Origin: Brachyhypopomus gauderio
Taxonomy: Eukaryota > Chordata > Actinopteri > Gymnotiformes > Hypopomidae
Length of the DNA: 64,000 nt
Assembly: GCF_052324685.1 (NCBI RefSeq)
Contig: NC_135221.1
Location: 20,727,037 to 20,791,036, forward strand
Direction: 5' to 3'
In this document: positions 1 to 25,763 of the stretch, piece by piece
Layout: every line of letters starts with the position of its first letter
Numbering within the stretch: position 1 is the stretch's first letter
Notes under the pieces: model-generated
Told to the model about the DNA's origin: nothing
Databases searched by the model: none
Seen by the model: the letters and a program-made list of their open reading frames with translations, nothing else
Program-made: the position numbers and the translations under genes

Positions 1-3000
1 GCATGAATTCATAAAGCAGCTTTGTTTGTAGCCAGATACAAATACATGTTATTGCTGTTTAAAGGAGGGAACACCTTTATCCTGAAGAATTAAAATTGAA
101 CTGTTGTATCAGAGAAATTCAGAAAATACATATTAGAGATGATTTCAATAAAATCATAAAAGTGATTGTGATATAATAATGCTAAGATTGAATCCAATGA
201 CTTTAACCAGTAATTTATTTATTGTTTCTTTTTTCATGTTATACCCCACATACATAAATTACAAGTCAGTTGTACTCCGCTAATTAAGAGGGGCCGGTCT
301 AAACCAAAAATGCCAGGGCCGATTTTTTGTCCCAGTCCAGCCCTGGACACGGTTGAATAATTGATTTGCTTATATTTCTGTTGTTTAGATGTCGATTGTC
401 AAACTGTAAGTAGATAAAAAATAGGATAAATTATATATATTTATGTTTTAATAATATTTTAGGCCCTCTGAGAGGGCGTAGAGGGCCCTGACGGTACCTG
501 GAGGATCTCAGTGGATTACCTAAAGGTCATACCATATACCTGGAGGATCTCAGTGGATTACATAAAGGTCATACCATATACCTGGAGGATCTCAGTGGAT
601 TACCTAAAGGTCCTACCATATACCTGATCTCAGTGGATTACCTAAAGGTCATACCACATACCTGGAGGATCTCAGTGGATTACGTAACGGTCATAACATA
701 TACAGGGAGGACCCAATGTCAAACTTGGAGGATCTCAGTATGTGATCTAAAGGTCATACGGACAGAGTTGTGCAGCAATCTAAAAGAGGATTAACAACAG
801 TGCTGTCAGAATAAATTAATGATCAAGTTTCTTCAGCAAAAGCTTCTCTAGTTACACTGACAATATGGTCACAACAGACACAAATAGTGAAACTAATTTC
901 ACTAATTTCACATAACTAGACCTTACGAAAAGGGTATGAAATAGGGAAACAAAGTCAAAATAAAGAGTATGAGACCACTTCTCACTGGGCTTTCAGATTG
1001 CATGTATATTTGCACCACCAGCAGTGACTGATTTGACTCAGCCTTGCCATCACCTGGAAAGGTAAACCGAGCCAGAGACTGACCCAGGTACTGATGCTGT
1101 GTCAGGTCTGTCCATCTGAGTAAAGCATGAGCTGTGACCAGCATGGCCTGCCAGACAGCGCTGAGCAAACAGGACTCACTTAAATGAAGCAGCATAAACA
1201 GATGTTGATGTAGTGGTTAGTTGTTTTTTTAAAAGCCAAACTATAAGCAGTGAACTGCAGAAAAATATAAGCAATCTTAGGCCTATTTCCTATGTATTAA
1301 TACTGAACCACAATGGAAAATATTTACATCTTCAAATTGTCTTGACTAATTTCATGGAAACTGCATGAGACTAATAACTCTTCCAGTGTTTATTTGAGTT
1401 GTCGTCGCACCTGCAACAATATTTCAATGCTCAATCGCACGTTAAACTTTCAGAAATACAACTCGACTTTTTCATACAGTGGGTGAATGAACACACTATT
1501 TCATTTTAGTTTTTTAATTTTCATAATTCTTTTAACGTCTGATATATTTAGCAATTACATTATGATAAAACAGTGCACTACACATTGTTTCTTCTGCAAT
1601 GCATGCACTCCTGCTCACAACAGATTGCACTGCAGATTTCAACAAAATCTATGAAACCTGAGGAGGACCACCAGATCCATCCTGCCTTTGTAATAGTGAG
1701 GATATTAAAGATGTTAAGCTAACAATGATCAATATTAGTTCCAGCTCTCATTCAGGGTATAAGAACAATGAAGTATGAAATATTAATAAAAGATTTTTCT
1801 AAATTTTGAATGGGAAAAAATAACCATTTGATTTTTTTTTAAACTGTACATGCAGATTTGTATGTTATGCATTTGACTGTCAGATGTTGCATATTATCTG
1901 AGTACTCTAATTAATACTTTACAGTTAAGACAATGATACTGAAGAACACTGAAGTGAGTTTTTTTTTTCTCTTTTTTTTAAAGCTGCTTGCTGTAACCAC
2001 ACAACTGTAAGCGGGAGCATCACCATGGGAAATGATAAGATTTTATGATACCTTTGACACAAAGCTTTATAAAACACTATAGCATTAACTCCACACAATT
2101 TCAGAAAAATTACATGTTTATATAGTTTAGGTTTTGCCCTCACAAAACTTTTTTTAGAGTAGGTACAATATTTACAGAAATCTCTCTGATTTTGATTCTA
2201 TTCGTATATTTAGAGAGCTCTCAAGGCAATTACTAGTTGATGATGTCAAGTACAAAATTTCAAGAGTGATTTCATTTAGGAAGTAATGACATTTGCACAA
2301 ACAAAAACTGGCTTTGAAAGCACAAGAGATATGAAAGGTTCTCTCTGTAAAAATGTACAGGGTATACTGAGAAAAGCAGCATAAACTCAAATGACGGGAA
2401 TTTAACATACTCATCTGATCTATAAATGTCACCAATGCACTTAGTGTAATCTAAAGCACGAAAGCAAAGAATGTGAAAACAGTACACATGCACTGTACTA
2501 CACTACTCAAAATACAAACAAAAAACAAAAACACCCCCCCCCCCAAATCTAAGGAACCTGGGTGGTGGAGGCTCCACACGCACTGAGAAGATTAGGTTTA
2601 AAGACAGGAGCAGGGTGTCCAATTTTGGTGGTTCTTTAAATGCTTTAACACATTTAATTCCAATTTCGACCTAGTGTTGTTTGAGAAATTAAGTCACAAG
2701 AACATCACAAATGATGAATTTTAATTTTTAGTAGTCGGTCACCACTACTTAACAATTAAGACAAAGTCTGATTATACATATCATACTTACATCAGTAAGT
2801 ATTTCTTCACTTGAAACATATTCTTCTGGGGGAAAACAATGAACCCAATAACCCAAACTTCTCTTGATATTAGTACTAAACCCTGCCTACTTTATACTAC
2901 AAGCAAGGTAACAATGGAAAATATAATAAAATCTTGTGAAATTTTGAATCATTGACTCATTAATTTACAATAAAGGCAATGACTTTTTATGCATTTGGTT

Positions 3001-3387
3001 TTCAGTGTTCCCTCTATGCCTGGTGTCTCAAACATATTCATGTATCCAAAATGTTGTCACTGAACATTCAGGAATTCAAGACTACTCCATATGTTGATCT
3101 TGATTAATAGGAAAATGTAGAGAATGCTGATAATGGAGAGATTTGAACATGAACTTGGGCTGCTCCTTAACAACTTTCCTGTCCATTTAAAAACTACACC
3201 TTATTGCCATATGGAGGGAGTTCGCCAATTGACTCGCCGATCGGTTCGCATTTGTTAGGGATTCTGAATGTTAATACACGTTTCACACCCATTAAGACTT
3301 TCTTTCACTCTTAAACTAATAAAAGATGATGGACACAGTGTGACAGCGAATCAAGGCTTAGAGGGAGCACTGATTAATTCACTCTTG
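1..3387. other. Left flank, no firm gene
   Basis: AT-rich sequence with no exon chain that I can support. It holds the minisatellite at 482-760, a short C tract near 2533-2545, and an open stretch on the minus strand (1054-1160) bounded by an AG acceptor and a GTGATG donor that might be a lone exon. The part next to 3387 is presumably 3' UTR of the minus-strand fam199x gene. I saw no clear AATAAA close downstream of its stop, so the end of that UTR is not placed. Confidence 0.5.
482..760. repeat. 42-bp minisatellite, about 5-6 copies
   Basis: Tandem units built around ACCTGGAGGATCTCAGTGGA followed by a TTACCTAAAGGTCATACCAT-like half. Units differ by a few bases, one is shortened and the last is degenerate. 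The array follows a stretch reading GGCCCTCTGAGAGGGCGTAGAGGGCCC, which is itself nearly palindromic in its outer bases. No coding frame runs through it. Confidence 0.85.
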
Positions 3388-9985
<6,598 letters not shown>

Positions 9986-10312
9986 AAACTAAGAATGTGA
10001 ACGTAATCTATTAATAGTATAAAAACTGTGAAGCACTTGAGATTTCCCAGTTATATCCACCATTACATCCATTCTTGATGTAGTTTGAAACTATTGTTTA
10101 GAGCCTGGGGTGATTTAAGGGTGGGGGCCTGGGGTCAGACTATATGAATGGATGCCACATCTTTGATGAATCCAATGTTTTTTTTCCAAGCCAGCCAAAG
10201 GATTATTATTGGACAGTAATATCCAAACCACAACCCCATATTGTTAGTGTATGCCTTGTGCAAATCAAACATAAAAGAATGCACTCTCATATTTTAGTAT
10301 TAGTAGTATTTT

Positions 10313-10347
10313 AGTGAAAAGCGCTATACAAATATATTTGATTTGAT
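10313..10347 (+). repeat. L2-type LINE 3' tail scrap
   Basis: The string AAAGCGCTATACAAATATAT followed by TTGATTTGAT is the usual end of fish L2/CR1-clade LINEs and of SINEs sharing that tail. Only the tail is left. A second scrap of the same kind is at 15731-15776. Confidence 0.6.
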
Positions 10348-12765
10348 ATTACACAACCAAATAAAATAAATAAACATGTTCATTCATTGTCATTGACTAC
10401 GTTCTGCAACTGCATTTCTTAATAATTAAAAGTATCAGCAAAATATCTGACATTCAGCTAACTAGCAATATAAACATATAACCTTACATGAAATTCTTCA
10501 GCATAATTTCAACATGCTAGCTAGCTAGCCTAGCTACTTTGCTAACATTAGGAAAGTTAATGCTAGCAGCTAGCCACTTAACTACTGGAACAACTGTAAA
10601 GACCTTAACCATGACTGCCTGTTAGAACAATAAAGACATTATATTAGTGTTTATATAACACTATAACACAAGATATATAAAACAAGACTTTGATTTGAAA
10701 TGCCAAAGCGAGTAATCAAAGTTATTCGCACAGTCAAAAAAATCATATTGTGTAAATCTACAGAACACTGCCAAAAAATATTAGATGTGTAATTTGATAT
10801 ATTAACAAATTCTATATCATTTCAGCTGTTCAGTTACATGGAAATGGGAATGGCTAAACCATTGTACTGCAACCAGACACTAAAGGGCATCAAACACAGT
10901 GGCTTTTCACCCACCGTCACCCCACTTCTTTATACAGTTGACGCTGGGATGATTTGAGGTTTCTATGGCTCCTGTGTGATTTACAACTCGAACCCTTTCT
11001 AACTGGTACACACCACAAACTTCAAAATAACCAGTAGATAATCTTTATAAAATGTTTTTGTGCACTACATGAAATCGACACTGTTTTAATTGTGGTTTTG
11101 CCTTTTGATGATTCCTTTTTATAAGGTTTTAATTTCTTGGAAAACTATCTAGCCTATAAAGTTGCATCTTCTTTACTTGACTGTTGCTAGCAAGGTGCTG
11201 TGCAGGAAAACTATCATTAACTACTAAGAATGCCAACTAATCAATGGCAACTCCATAGCTTGCTGGCGGTCCCAATATTAAGCAGAGTCTGAGACAGGGC
11301 ATGTAATGTTTTCTTTTATTATTAATGCCCTGTTTTTACTTGTTGGCATCGGGGGAAAGTGTCTCATAGCAGAATTGTAACCTTGGTGATTCACTGCCTC
11401 GGAGGACGCTGCAGAATGACAGGCTAACAGGACGATTACTTTGGCCACCATTTAATCCTAGAAAGTGTTTAACACAGACTAATATGTCCAATAGTGTGTC
11501 CTAATAACTTTGTACAAGTTTGGGTTATACAATGTTTAGAGTTTTTTCCTGTGGGTGAGACTTTGTTCTGCTGACCGCTGCACTACACTCTTATACACTT
11601 GCTCCACAGTCACTGCAGAGGAACCATGTGGGGTGAAAATTCCCACATATTGATAGTTAATTAATCACATTAATATCTGCCAGATGACCGTTTACCAAAC
11701 ACATTCATTCTGTCTCCAAGGCCTTCATTAGTTCAGATTTTGAACTGTTTTTAAGGGTGGGGGCCGGGGATGGTTTTAGGTCTTAAATATCCACGTTGTA
11801 AGGTTGCTCAGACATACTGTCCTGCACTAAATGAAAACACAACTGTTGTTGGTGCCATGATATTAATGTCACAGCTATTTTTTATTGGGTGAAGTGGGAA
11901 ACCTCCTTGCTACACTGCTACTTATGGGATTTTAGTCTAACAGTTCGGTCCAACAATTAGTATGTCTTCAAATAAAAAAAGACAAAACAGTGATAAATGC
12001 AGCATTGAAATAGGCACTTTCTGAACTTAAACATAAAACTTACATCTCTGAATCAACTGATGAAAAATAAAAGTCAGTGTTTATGCACCAACTATTAGAT
12101 TATAACATGATATCACTTTGGTATCACAGGACAAAAATGAATAAATCTAACAAGACATTTTAGTATCTTAAAATGAAATAAACGACTGATCATTTTCTCA
12201 TGAATCTTGATTTACCTAAATGTCAAAGGACTAATGTGAAATTTGCTTTTAATGGTTTGATTGCAGTTTTATGCAATATGAAAAAGCACATCTGTTGCAA
12301 TATAGCCTGTGGAATTGGTCTTAATGTTAACTGGAAATGTATGTTTATATATAGAAATATTCTATTTCAGTATTTTAAGAAGTCATTCACTACGTGAATG
12401 TTGGTTAAATTCACTGAATGTCTTCAAAACAAGGTAAAAGTATAGTCTGTTATTCTGGTAGGAGTATATATCCATGTTTACATTACCGCACCATGAATCC
12501 TCCAGTACATTAGCTAGTCGCTACAGTCGACACAGCGCTGCTAACCAGCTATAAATGTGTCCTTACTGTGGGCCAAGTGGACATCTACGAGTTAAATATG
12601 TCCGCGTAGCTAGTGAGTAAGAATGGTAGATGGTAGATAACGCCAGCACCAAACCTACCTAGTTAGATAAACATCCCAGCAGTTTCTCCATATTGATTTG
12701 TAGGCCATAAATCATCAATAAGTAAAGTCAGGTAACCGAAACGACAATGGTGATGACTTAAATGG

Positions 12766-12880
12766 GCTTAGCTTCAGTTAGTTAGCTTCCGTTAGCGTTA
12801 GTTAGCTTCCATTAGCGTTAGTTAGCTTCAGTTAGCGTTAGTTAGCTTCAGTTAGCGTTAGTTAGCTTCAGTTAGCGTTC
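12766..12880. repeat. 20-bp minisatellite GTTAGCTTCAGTTAGCGTTA
   Basis: About five head-to-tail copies of a 20-bp unit that alternates TTAGCTTC and TTAGCGTT. It lies in the 5' intron of fam199x within a wider zone rich in GCTAGCTAGC strings (12490-13030). Confidence 0.85.
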
Positions 12881-13137
12881 CTACCGATCGGTTTCCTTTG
12901 TTGATAATGTAGCTAGCTTGAAGCTAGTAGTTACCGTCGCCAGCTAGCTAGCTAACGTGGCTACCAACGCCGAGTAAATTAGCCTAGCTAGCTAGATTAG
13001 CCAAGACACTGGGTTAGCTAGCTAATTAACGTCGTCTCGTATTTTACATTTAAACCCACCTAGCTGGATTACGTTTCTAGCGAGGGTGAATGTGTTATAA
13101 CTCTGGGTAACTGTAACCCTGACCGTAGATAACGTAC

Positions 13138-13200
13138 CTGTTTATGTGTTCAGTGCGCGAACTCCATATCCTCCGTGACAAAACCCCCGCATACGCAACT
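13138..13200 (-). other. fam199x: Possible non-coding first exon of fam199x
   Basis: On the minus strand this stretch ends in AAACAG followed by GTACGT, a strong splice donor at 13137. The first coding exon of fam199x opens with an acceptor only 8 bases before the ATG, so an upstream untranslated exon must exist, and this is the best candidate by position next to commd5. The upstream edge is a guess; there is no transcript evidence here. Confidence 0.45.
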
Positions 13201-13470
13201 TCCTGGCTACCTGGCAGCGTTACCGGAAGAGCGTTCGTGTAAGACTGGCATGCGATCTATATATCATATACATGAAAGATATTAAAGGAACCACGATATA
13301 GATCGACGAATTGACGCAGATTCCCGCAAAGCTACGAAACACCGAATGTTGTACACGACTTATGCGATCGTAATTGTATTTGTATTGTATTGTATTTTTT
13401 ATTGAATTATATATATACATATATATTAATTTAAAATCACTTTTCACCAAAACTTTTCACCACATTCACT

Positions 13471-13583
<113 letters not shown>

Positions 13584-13628
13584 GTCCAGTGAAATGGTTT
13601 AAATACAACTTCCAAATTCATTTTCTAT

Positions 13629-13631
<3 letters not shown>

Positions 13632-13715
<84 letters not shown>
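13632..13715. repeat. (TA)n array, second
   Basis: About 42 AT units, separated from the first array by 53 bp of ordinary sequence. Together the two arrays make roughly 190 bp of pure alternating AT in the head-to-head interval. Confidence 0.95.
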
Positions 13716-13717
<2 letters not shown>

Positions 13718-13963
13718 TTACGCAACGATGATGCGTTTAAGCATGCATAGAGATACGGTGCTTCAAAATAAAAGTCTCGCAATTATGGAGAGGCACTTGG
13801 ACTACAAAAATGCAGTTTACGAACAAAGAAAGCAGTTGCGTATATCATCTGATCTAAATCCTATTAAATGTTAGTGTCCCTGGAGTGATAGTTAACAGGA
13901 TTAGTGAATCTGCGTTACTCGAATTCGCTTGTTTGCTGTTTCCCATCACCCCCAGTTCACGGA

Positions 13964-13971
13964 TCACGTGA
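13964..13971. promoter_or_regulatory. TCACGTGA E-box upstream of commd5
   Basis: A palindromic CACGTG box with TCACGTGAC context, about 230 bp before the commd5 start codon. This is the preferred context of USF and of TFE3/TFEB (CLEAR-type) factors. The sequence is seen; use as a promoter element is inference from its place in the intergenic interval. Confidence 0.5.
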
Positions 13972-14194
13972 CTTTAGGCGGAACTACACCCATCATAACT
14001 ACAAAATACTTCTTTAGATTTTGTCTGTGGTTCGCTAAAACGTAGCACAAAACACGACTGTTAACTGATTTGTGGATTTATTGCAAGATTTCGGGATTAC
14101 AAAAGTGTTGAGTCAATATGCTGTCCTTTGCGCGTTTGCCCAGATCCTCCTTGTAAAGATTAATCCTGATGACATTAAGACTGTAGGCAGCACG

Positions 14195-17100
14195 ATGGCG
14201 GACACTGTTGGGTTCTTTGGAGCAACAGTCCCCACAGAAGTCCAAATGATGTCGAAACATTTGAAGGATTTGGACAAAGAGCTTTTTAGAAAAATCCTTA
14301 AAGGTGTGTTGGGTAGCTAGGATAACAATAAACTATACAGCAAACCCACTCTCCGAGTGCACAGCCTGATACGATATTTGCATGTAGTCTCTTCGTGTTT
14401 TATATTCTATTATTTGTTGATAATGTTGGCAGTAATTAAATCTGGTTCAGAAAAGTTCGTGTTTTGTGTTTCCAATAATACACAGTGGTGGTAAGCGCCA
14501 TGGAGGGAGAGGACTGCAGTGGGGCCATGGCCGACACTGCCCAGCACAGCCACCTTTCAGAAGAAACGTTCAGCCACCTTGTGTCAGGCATGTATGAACT
14601 TCTTAAAGAAGCTCTGCGACTCCCGACATCGTCATTAAAACAAGAGGTACGTTCAAGTCTGTCTGAATATATTTTACAACATGTATTGTGTTTCCACAGT
14701 TGACTTTTTGTAACAGGGAAGCATATGCAAGATGTTCTTTTTATGTTTTCACAGTTATGTTTTCACATTGCTATCATGTTAACACAGTTAAGTTTAGCCT
14801 CACGAAAATGTGAAAGAGGTACATTCCTAAAAAAAGAAAAATAACATCTCAACAAATACTAGAAAAGGAATGTTCTTAGAGCTGTAATACCACAATAATT
14901 TAACTATACATTTAATAAACAAAGTATTTTTGTTAATGTTCATTGGTAATAAGATGGTACAAAACAATGCCAAAGCTGCCAGATGAATTTGGTTATGAAA
15001 GTTTGTCAGTGGAGAACGTAACAAGTCTACTTGTCTCAGACACATGTACTGTCAAGAAAACACCTTGAATGAAATATTAAATACCACCATTAATTTTCTT
15101 CAGGGTTTCAAAGAAGATCTTCGTGGACTTAGGTAAGATGATCTAAGATTTTTCAGATTCATTTGAGTAATGTTTTAGGTCGTTGAAATAACACTATTGC
15201 AGTACGGACTGAATTTAAATTTTTTGAGTTTCAGAATTTCTGAGGAGTTCATTGCAGACTTTGCCAATGTAGTCTTTGGAAATAGGTATGTATAATACTA
15301 AGAAGTAAGGTGGCTAGTAATTGCTTTTCAGCTATTGTATTTTCAGGCTAGACACGCTATCACTGTTTTTAACTCGTACAATAAAGGTTCTATTATTTTT
15401 GTTACTTACTGGCCTCTGTATTTGACCAAACATTTGTTAAACAAAACATCTAGGTTTGTGCATCTTACATCCTATTCCTTTTCCTTTCCTAGACGGTCAG
15501 CACTAGATGCTGTTGTCAAACATCAGGGCCCAAGATTACCCAGCTTAGAGGAGTTCAGATGGAGGGTGGATGTTGCCATTTCAACAAGGTATAATAGTCA
15601 TGTGATTAAACAAGGCTGTAGTCATGACAGCCGTAACATTTTGGGGAGTGTTTTGTGGGGTTGAATGAATCACCTAAAGACTAAATTGTTATTTTGAAGA
15701 ATTGTGTAAATGCACCACTGAGCAGCAACATGTTAAAAGCGCTACACAAATATATTTGATTTGATTTGATGTTATCATCATTCAGTAGATACCTTATTAA
15801 GCCTTTACTTACTGATTTAAGTGTAGTGTGCATTGAGATATTGATCACTGACAAAACAAACCCTTGATTAAAAACCATTGTTGTTTTTCAGCTCTTTATC
15901 CCGAGCTTTGCAGCCCTCTATTCTAATGCAGATGAAACTTTCTGATGGGAATGTACATCGCTTTGAGGTAATTACAATTATAAAACATTTAATATTTATA
16001 CTGAAAATTACCCCATGGTAATAAATGGTTATTACCCCTGTAATAAAACATCTCTATAATGAACCCCCTTTTCCTGTCAATTACAATTGTTTCATCTGTG
16101 GAGACATTCCAACTACCAACTTTGTTTTGTTGTTGAATTGGTTCAAATAGAATGATGTTTTTTTGTGTAGCTGACCAAATATGTAAAAGGTGCTTAATTG
16201 AAGTTACATTTAGGGCAAATCATAATCTAGGACAAATGTGGTATCCTAAGTAGAATATGATGACATTTGTGTGTTCATGGTGCTATCATGCTTACCATGG
16301 TGTGTACCAGGTTTTATATCTAGATTTTGGATCTTTTTTCCCTCTTTGTTCATCTTTAGGGCATATGCTGTTACAGTGCATGATTAAAACTACTAACTAC
16401 TGTTTCTCACAACCTCTCTTGACCCTTGTGCTCTTGTCATAACATAAAAGATGGACACTAGTTAAACTGTTACTAAGATCTTCCACAAGGAACAGTTGGA
16501 GCAGGCATTTGGGGTCTGTAATAAAGTAAAAGGCTGAAATAAGGTTCTTGAACTCCTTGAACGTTGTGAACTGAATATTTTTCTGCTGTTTTACCATGAG
16601 TCTCCAATATGTTTGGTTGAAGTAATGGCTGCAAAAGGAGGTGCCACAAGTTGCTAAGAGTTCACATACTTTTGCATTTGGGAATTTTTTAATATTTTGA
16701 GTGAGAAATTGCTTTTGTTGAATAAATAATAAATATGTATCTTTTTCTGTGTCTCTATTTGGAAGGTCTGCTTTACAAATTGAAATTTGAATGTTCATTT
16801 CATAAGTTTATTTTATTTTATAAGAAAACAATGATCATGTTTGTGTGCTTCACAAACTTTCAAGCAACACTGTAGGTTAAGGGAAAACTCAGTTGCTCTG
16901 AGAATTTCCATTGTTCATGTAGAAAGCAATGAAAGCAAAGCAATGAAAAGTCTGATAGCTTCAGTTATGTCACCAATCCCATACAGCAACAGAGACCAAC
17001 TAATGTTTTGGTCAACAAGCCCATCTCTTTTTAACATATATGGCTCTTAATATTCAGCTAACAGGTATGTTACATGAAACTAAATGATACAGGGCTAAAG

Positions 17101-17323
17101 GTTTCTGTTTACATGGTTAGGAACTCCTGTAATTCACCTTTGATCACACCCTTGATGAGGCTTCTATCAACACAAATGTTTTTTGTCAACCATTAATAAG
17201 AATTTATTGTCCGTTTCGTAGGTTCCTCTATCCAAGTTCCAAGAGCTGCGATACAACGTTGCACTTATTCTAAAAGAGATGAATGATTTGGAGAAGAGAA
17301 GTATTCTGAAGATCCAGGACTGA
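14195..17323 (+). CDS. commd5: COMM domain-containing protein 5
   Basis: Eight-part reading: exons 14195-14303, 14486-14646, 15104-15132, 15235-15285, 15493-15588, 15892-15967 and 17222-17323, seven coding exons in all. Frames join cleanly to 207 residues, somewhat under the human 224. COMMD5 is marked by VVSAMEGEDC after exon 1, then an N-terminal helical part, and the C-terminal COMM domain holding FRWRVDVAISTSSLSRALQP, LMQMKLSDG and KFQELRYNVALILKEMNDLEKR. COMMD proteins assemble as a hetero-decamer in the Commander complex with CCDC22/CCDC93 and act in endosomal recycling and NF-kB control. The start chosen is the ATG of MADTVGFFGATVPTEV, which aligns with the conserved FLGAQLPPEV region of the human protein; the open frame runs further up but has no ATG. 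The 15104-15132 exon is only 29 nt. The last intron (1.25 kb) is the longest. Confidence 0.93.
16397..16830. repeat. Probable DNA-transposon debris in commd5 intron
   Basis: This part of the last commd5 intron reads like the non-coding part of a fish DNA transposon (a GTTCACATACTTTTGCA-type stretch near 16662). I found no matching inverted end nearby, so family and limits are open. Confidence 0.3.
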
Positions 17324-17410
17324 CATATTATCTTTACGTTCCTGTCAGACTGAACATAACTTTTTGTATTCAGTAAGACGTATGTAGTGGAAGATGCAGC
17401 AGTTTATGTA

Positions 17411-17416
17411 ATTAAA
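17411..17416 (+). terminator. ATTAAA poly(A) signal of commd5
   Basis: The common variant hexamer lies 88 bases past the commd5 stop, giving a short 3' UTR. Confidence 0.6.
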
Positions 17417-17750
17417 GTCACTATTGGAACTTAACCTTGCCTAATGTCTGATTAATTGATTGATAGCCCTTAGACAAGCAATGCACACAGACAGATAAAG
17501 TAATACCATGACTCTGATACTATGTTTGCTGAAGCATGTTATATTTTTTATAGTAGTGAATGAAATTCATGCTCACTGGAGAAATTTCAGCTAAATTTAG
17601 TTAAGTGGTGTACTGCTTGTTCTCTACTAAAGAATACCTGACTGGGTGGCAGACATGGCCTGATTACACTTTAAAAAAAAAAACCTGTGAGGAAAGTTGT
17701 CAGACTCATTACAAAACACTGAAACAAGGACTGAGTTCATATGATATGAT

Positions 17751-17763
17751 GCACACACACACA

Positions 17764-17811
<48 letters not shown>
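17751..17811. repeat. (CA)n-(TA)n compound microsatellite
   Basis: About 8 CA units run directly into about 22 TA units, in the 0.9-kb spacer between commd5 and lonrf3. Nothing else of note is seen between 17417 and 18246 apart from the GC-richer final 10 bases before the lonrf3 start. Confidence 0.9.
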
Positions 17812-17815
<4 letters not shown>

Positions 17816-18246
17816 TTATATTTTTTGAATTATTTAGGGACAGAAGGAATATTTGTTTGTGAATTGAGAACTACATGATGTCGAATTTATGGGTAGTATG
17901 AACGCAGTAATTATATTCATGTGGTCTGTCTCAGATCGTTAATATTTGCGTTGTTCCTCCAGAATTCAGCAGAGGACCATGTGAGGTGACAGAAATAATA
18001 CCCAGCCCAGACACTGTTACAACTGAATTGTTTTGTAACAGTTTGAGTAACCTATCCAATAGGAGCAGCTGGCTTTGGTCACATGATCACTTTTATGTAA
18101 CACTTTTTTCCTACTCATATTAGTATTGCTGAGCTATAGTTATTTGGAAGTCTTGATCTGAGAAAAAAGACGGGACGGAAGAAATGGAGTGTTTTATGGC
18201 AGCCTTATTAATTACAAATAAGGGTGAAATATTGTAGGCGCGCGTC

Positions 18247-25763
<7,517 letters not shown>

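Noticed and set aside
14072-14194. Longer N terminus for commd5
   Set aside because: The in-frame upstream stretch has no ATG and the family N terminus aligns with MADTVGFF.
17605-17862. Open frame ending in Ile-Tyr repeats
   Set aside because: Same cause, the (CA)n-(TA)n run; no splice or family support.
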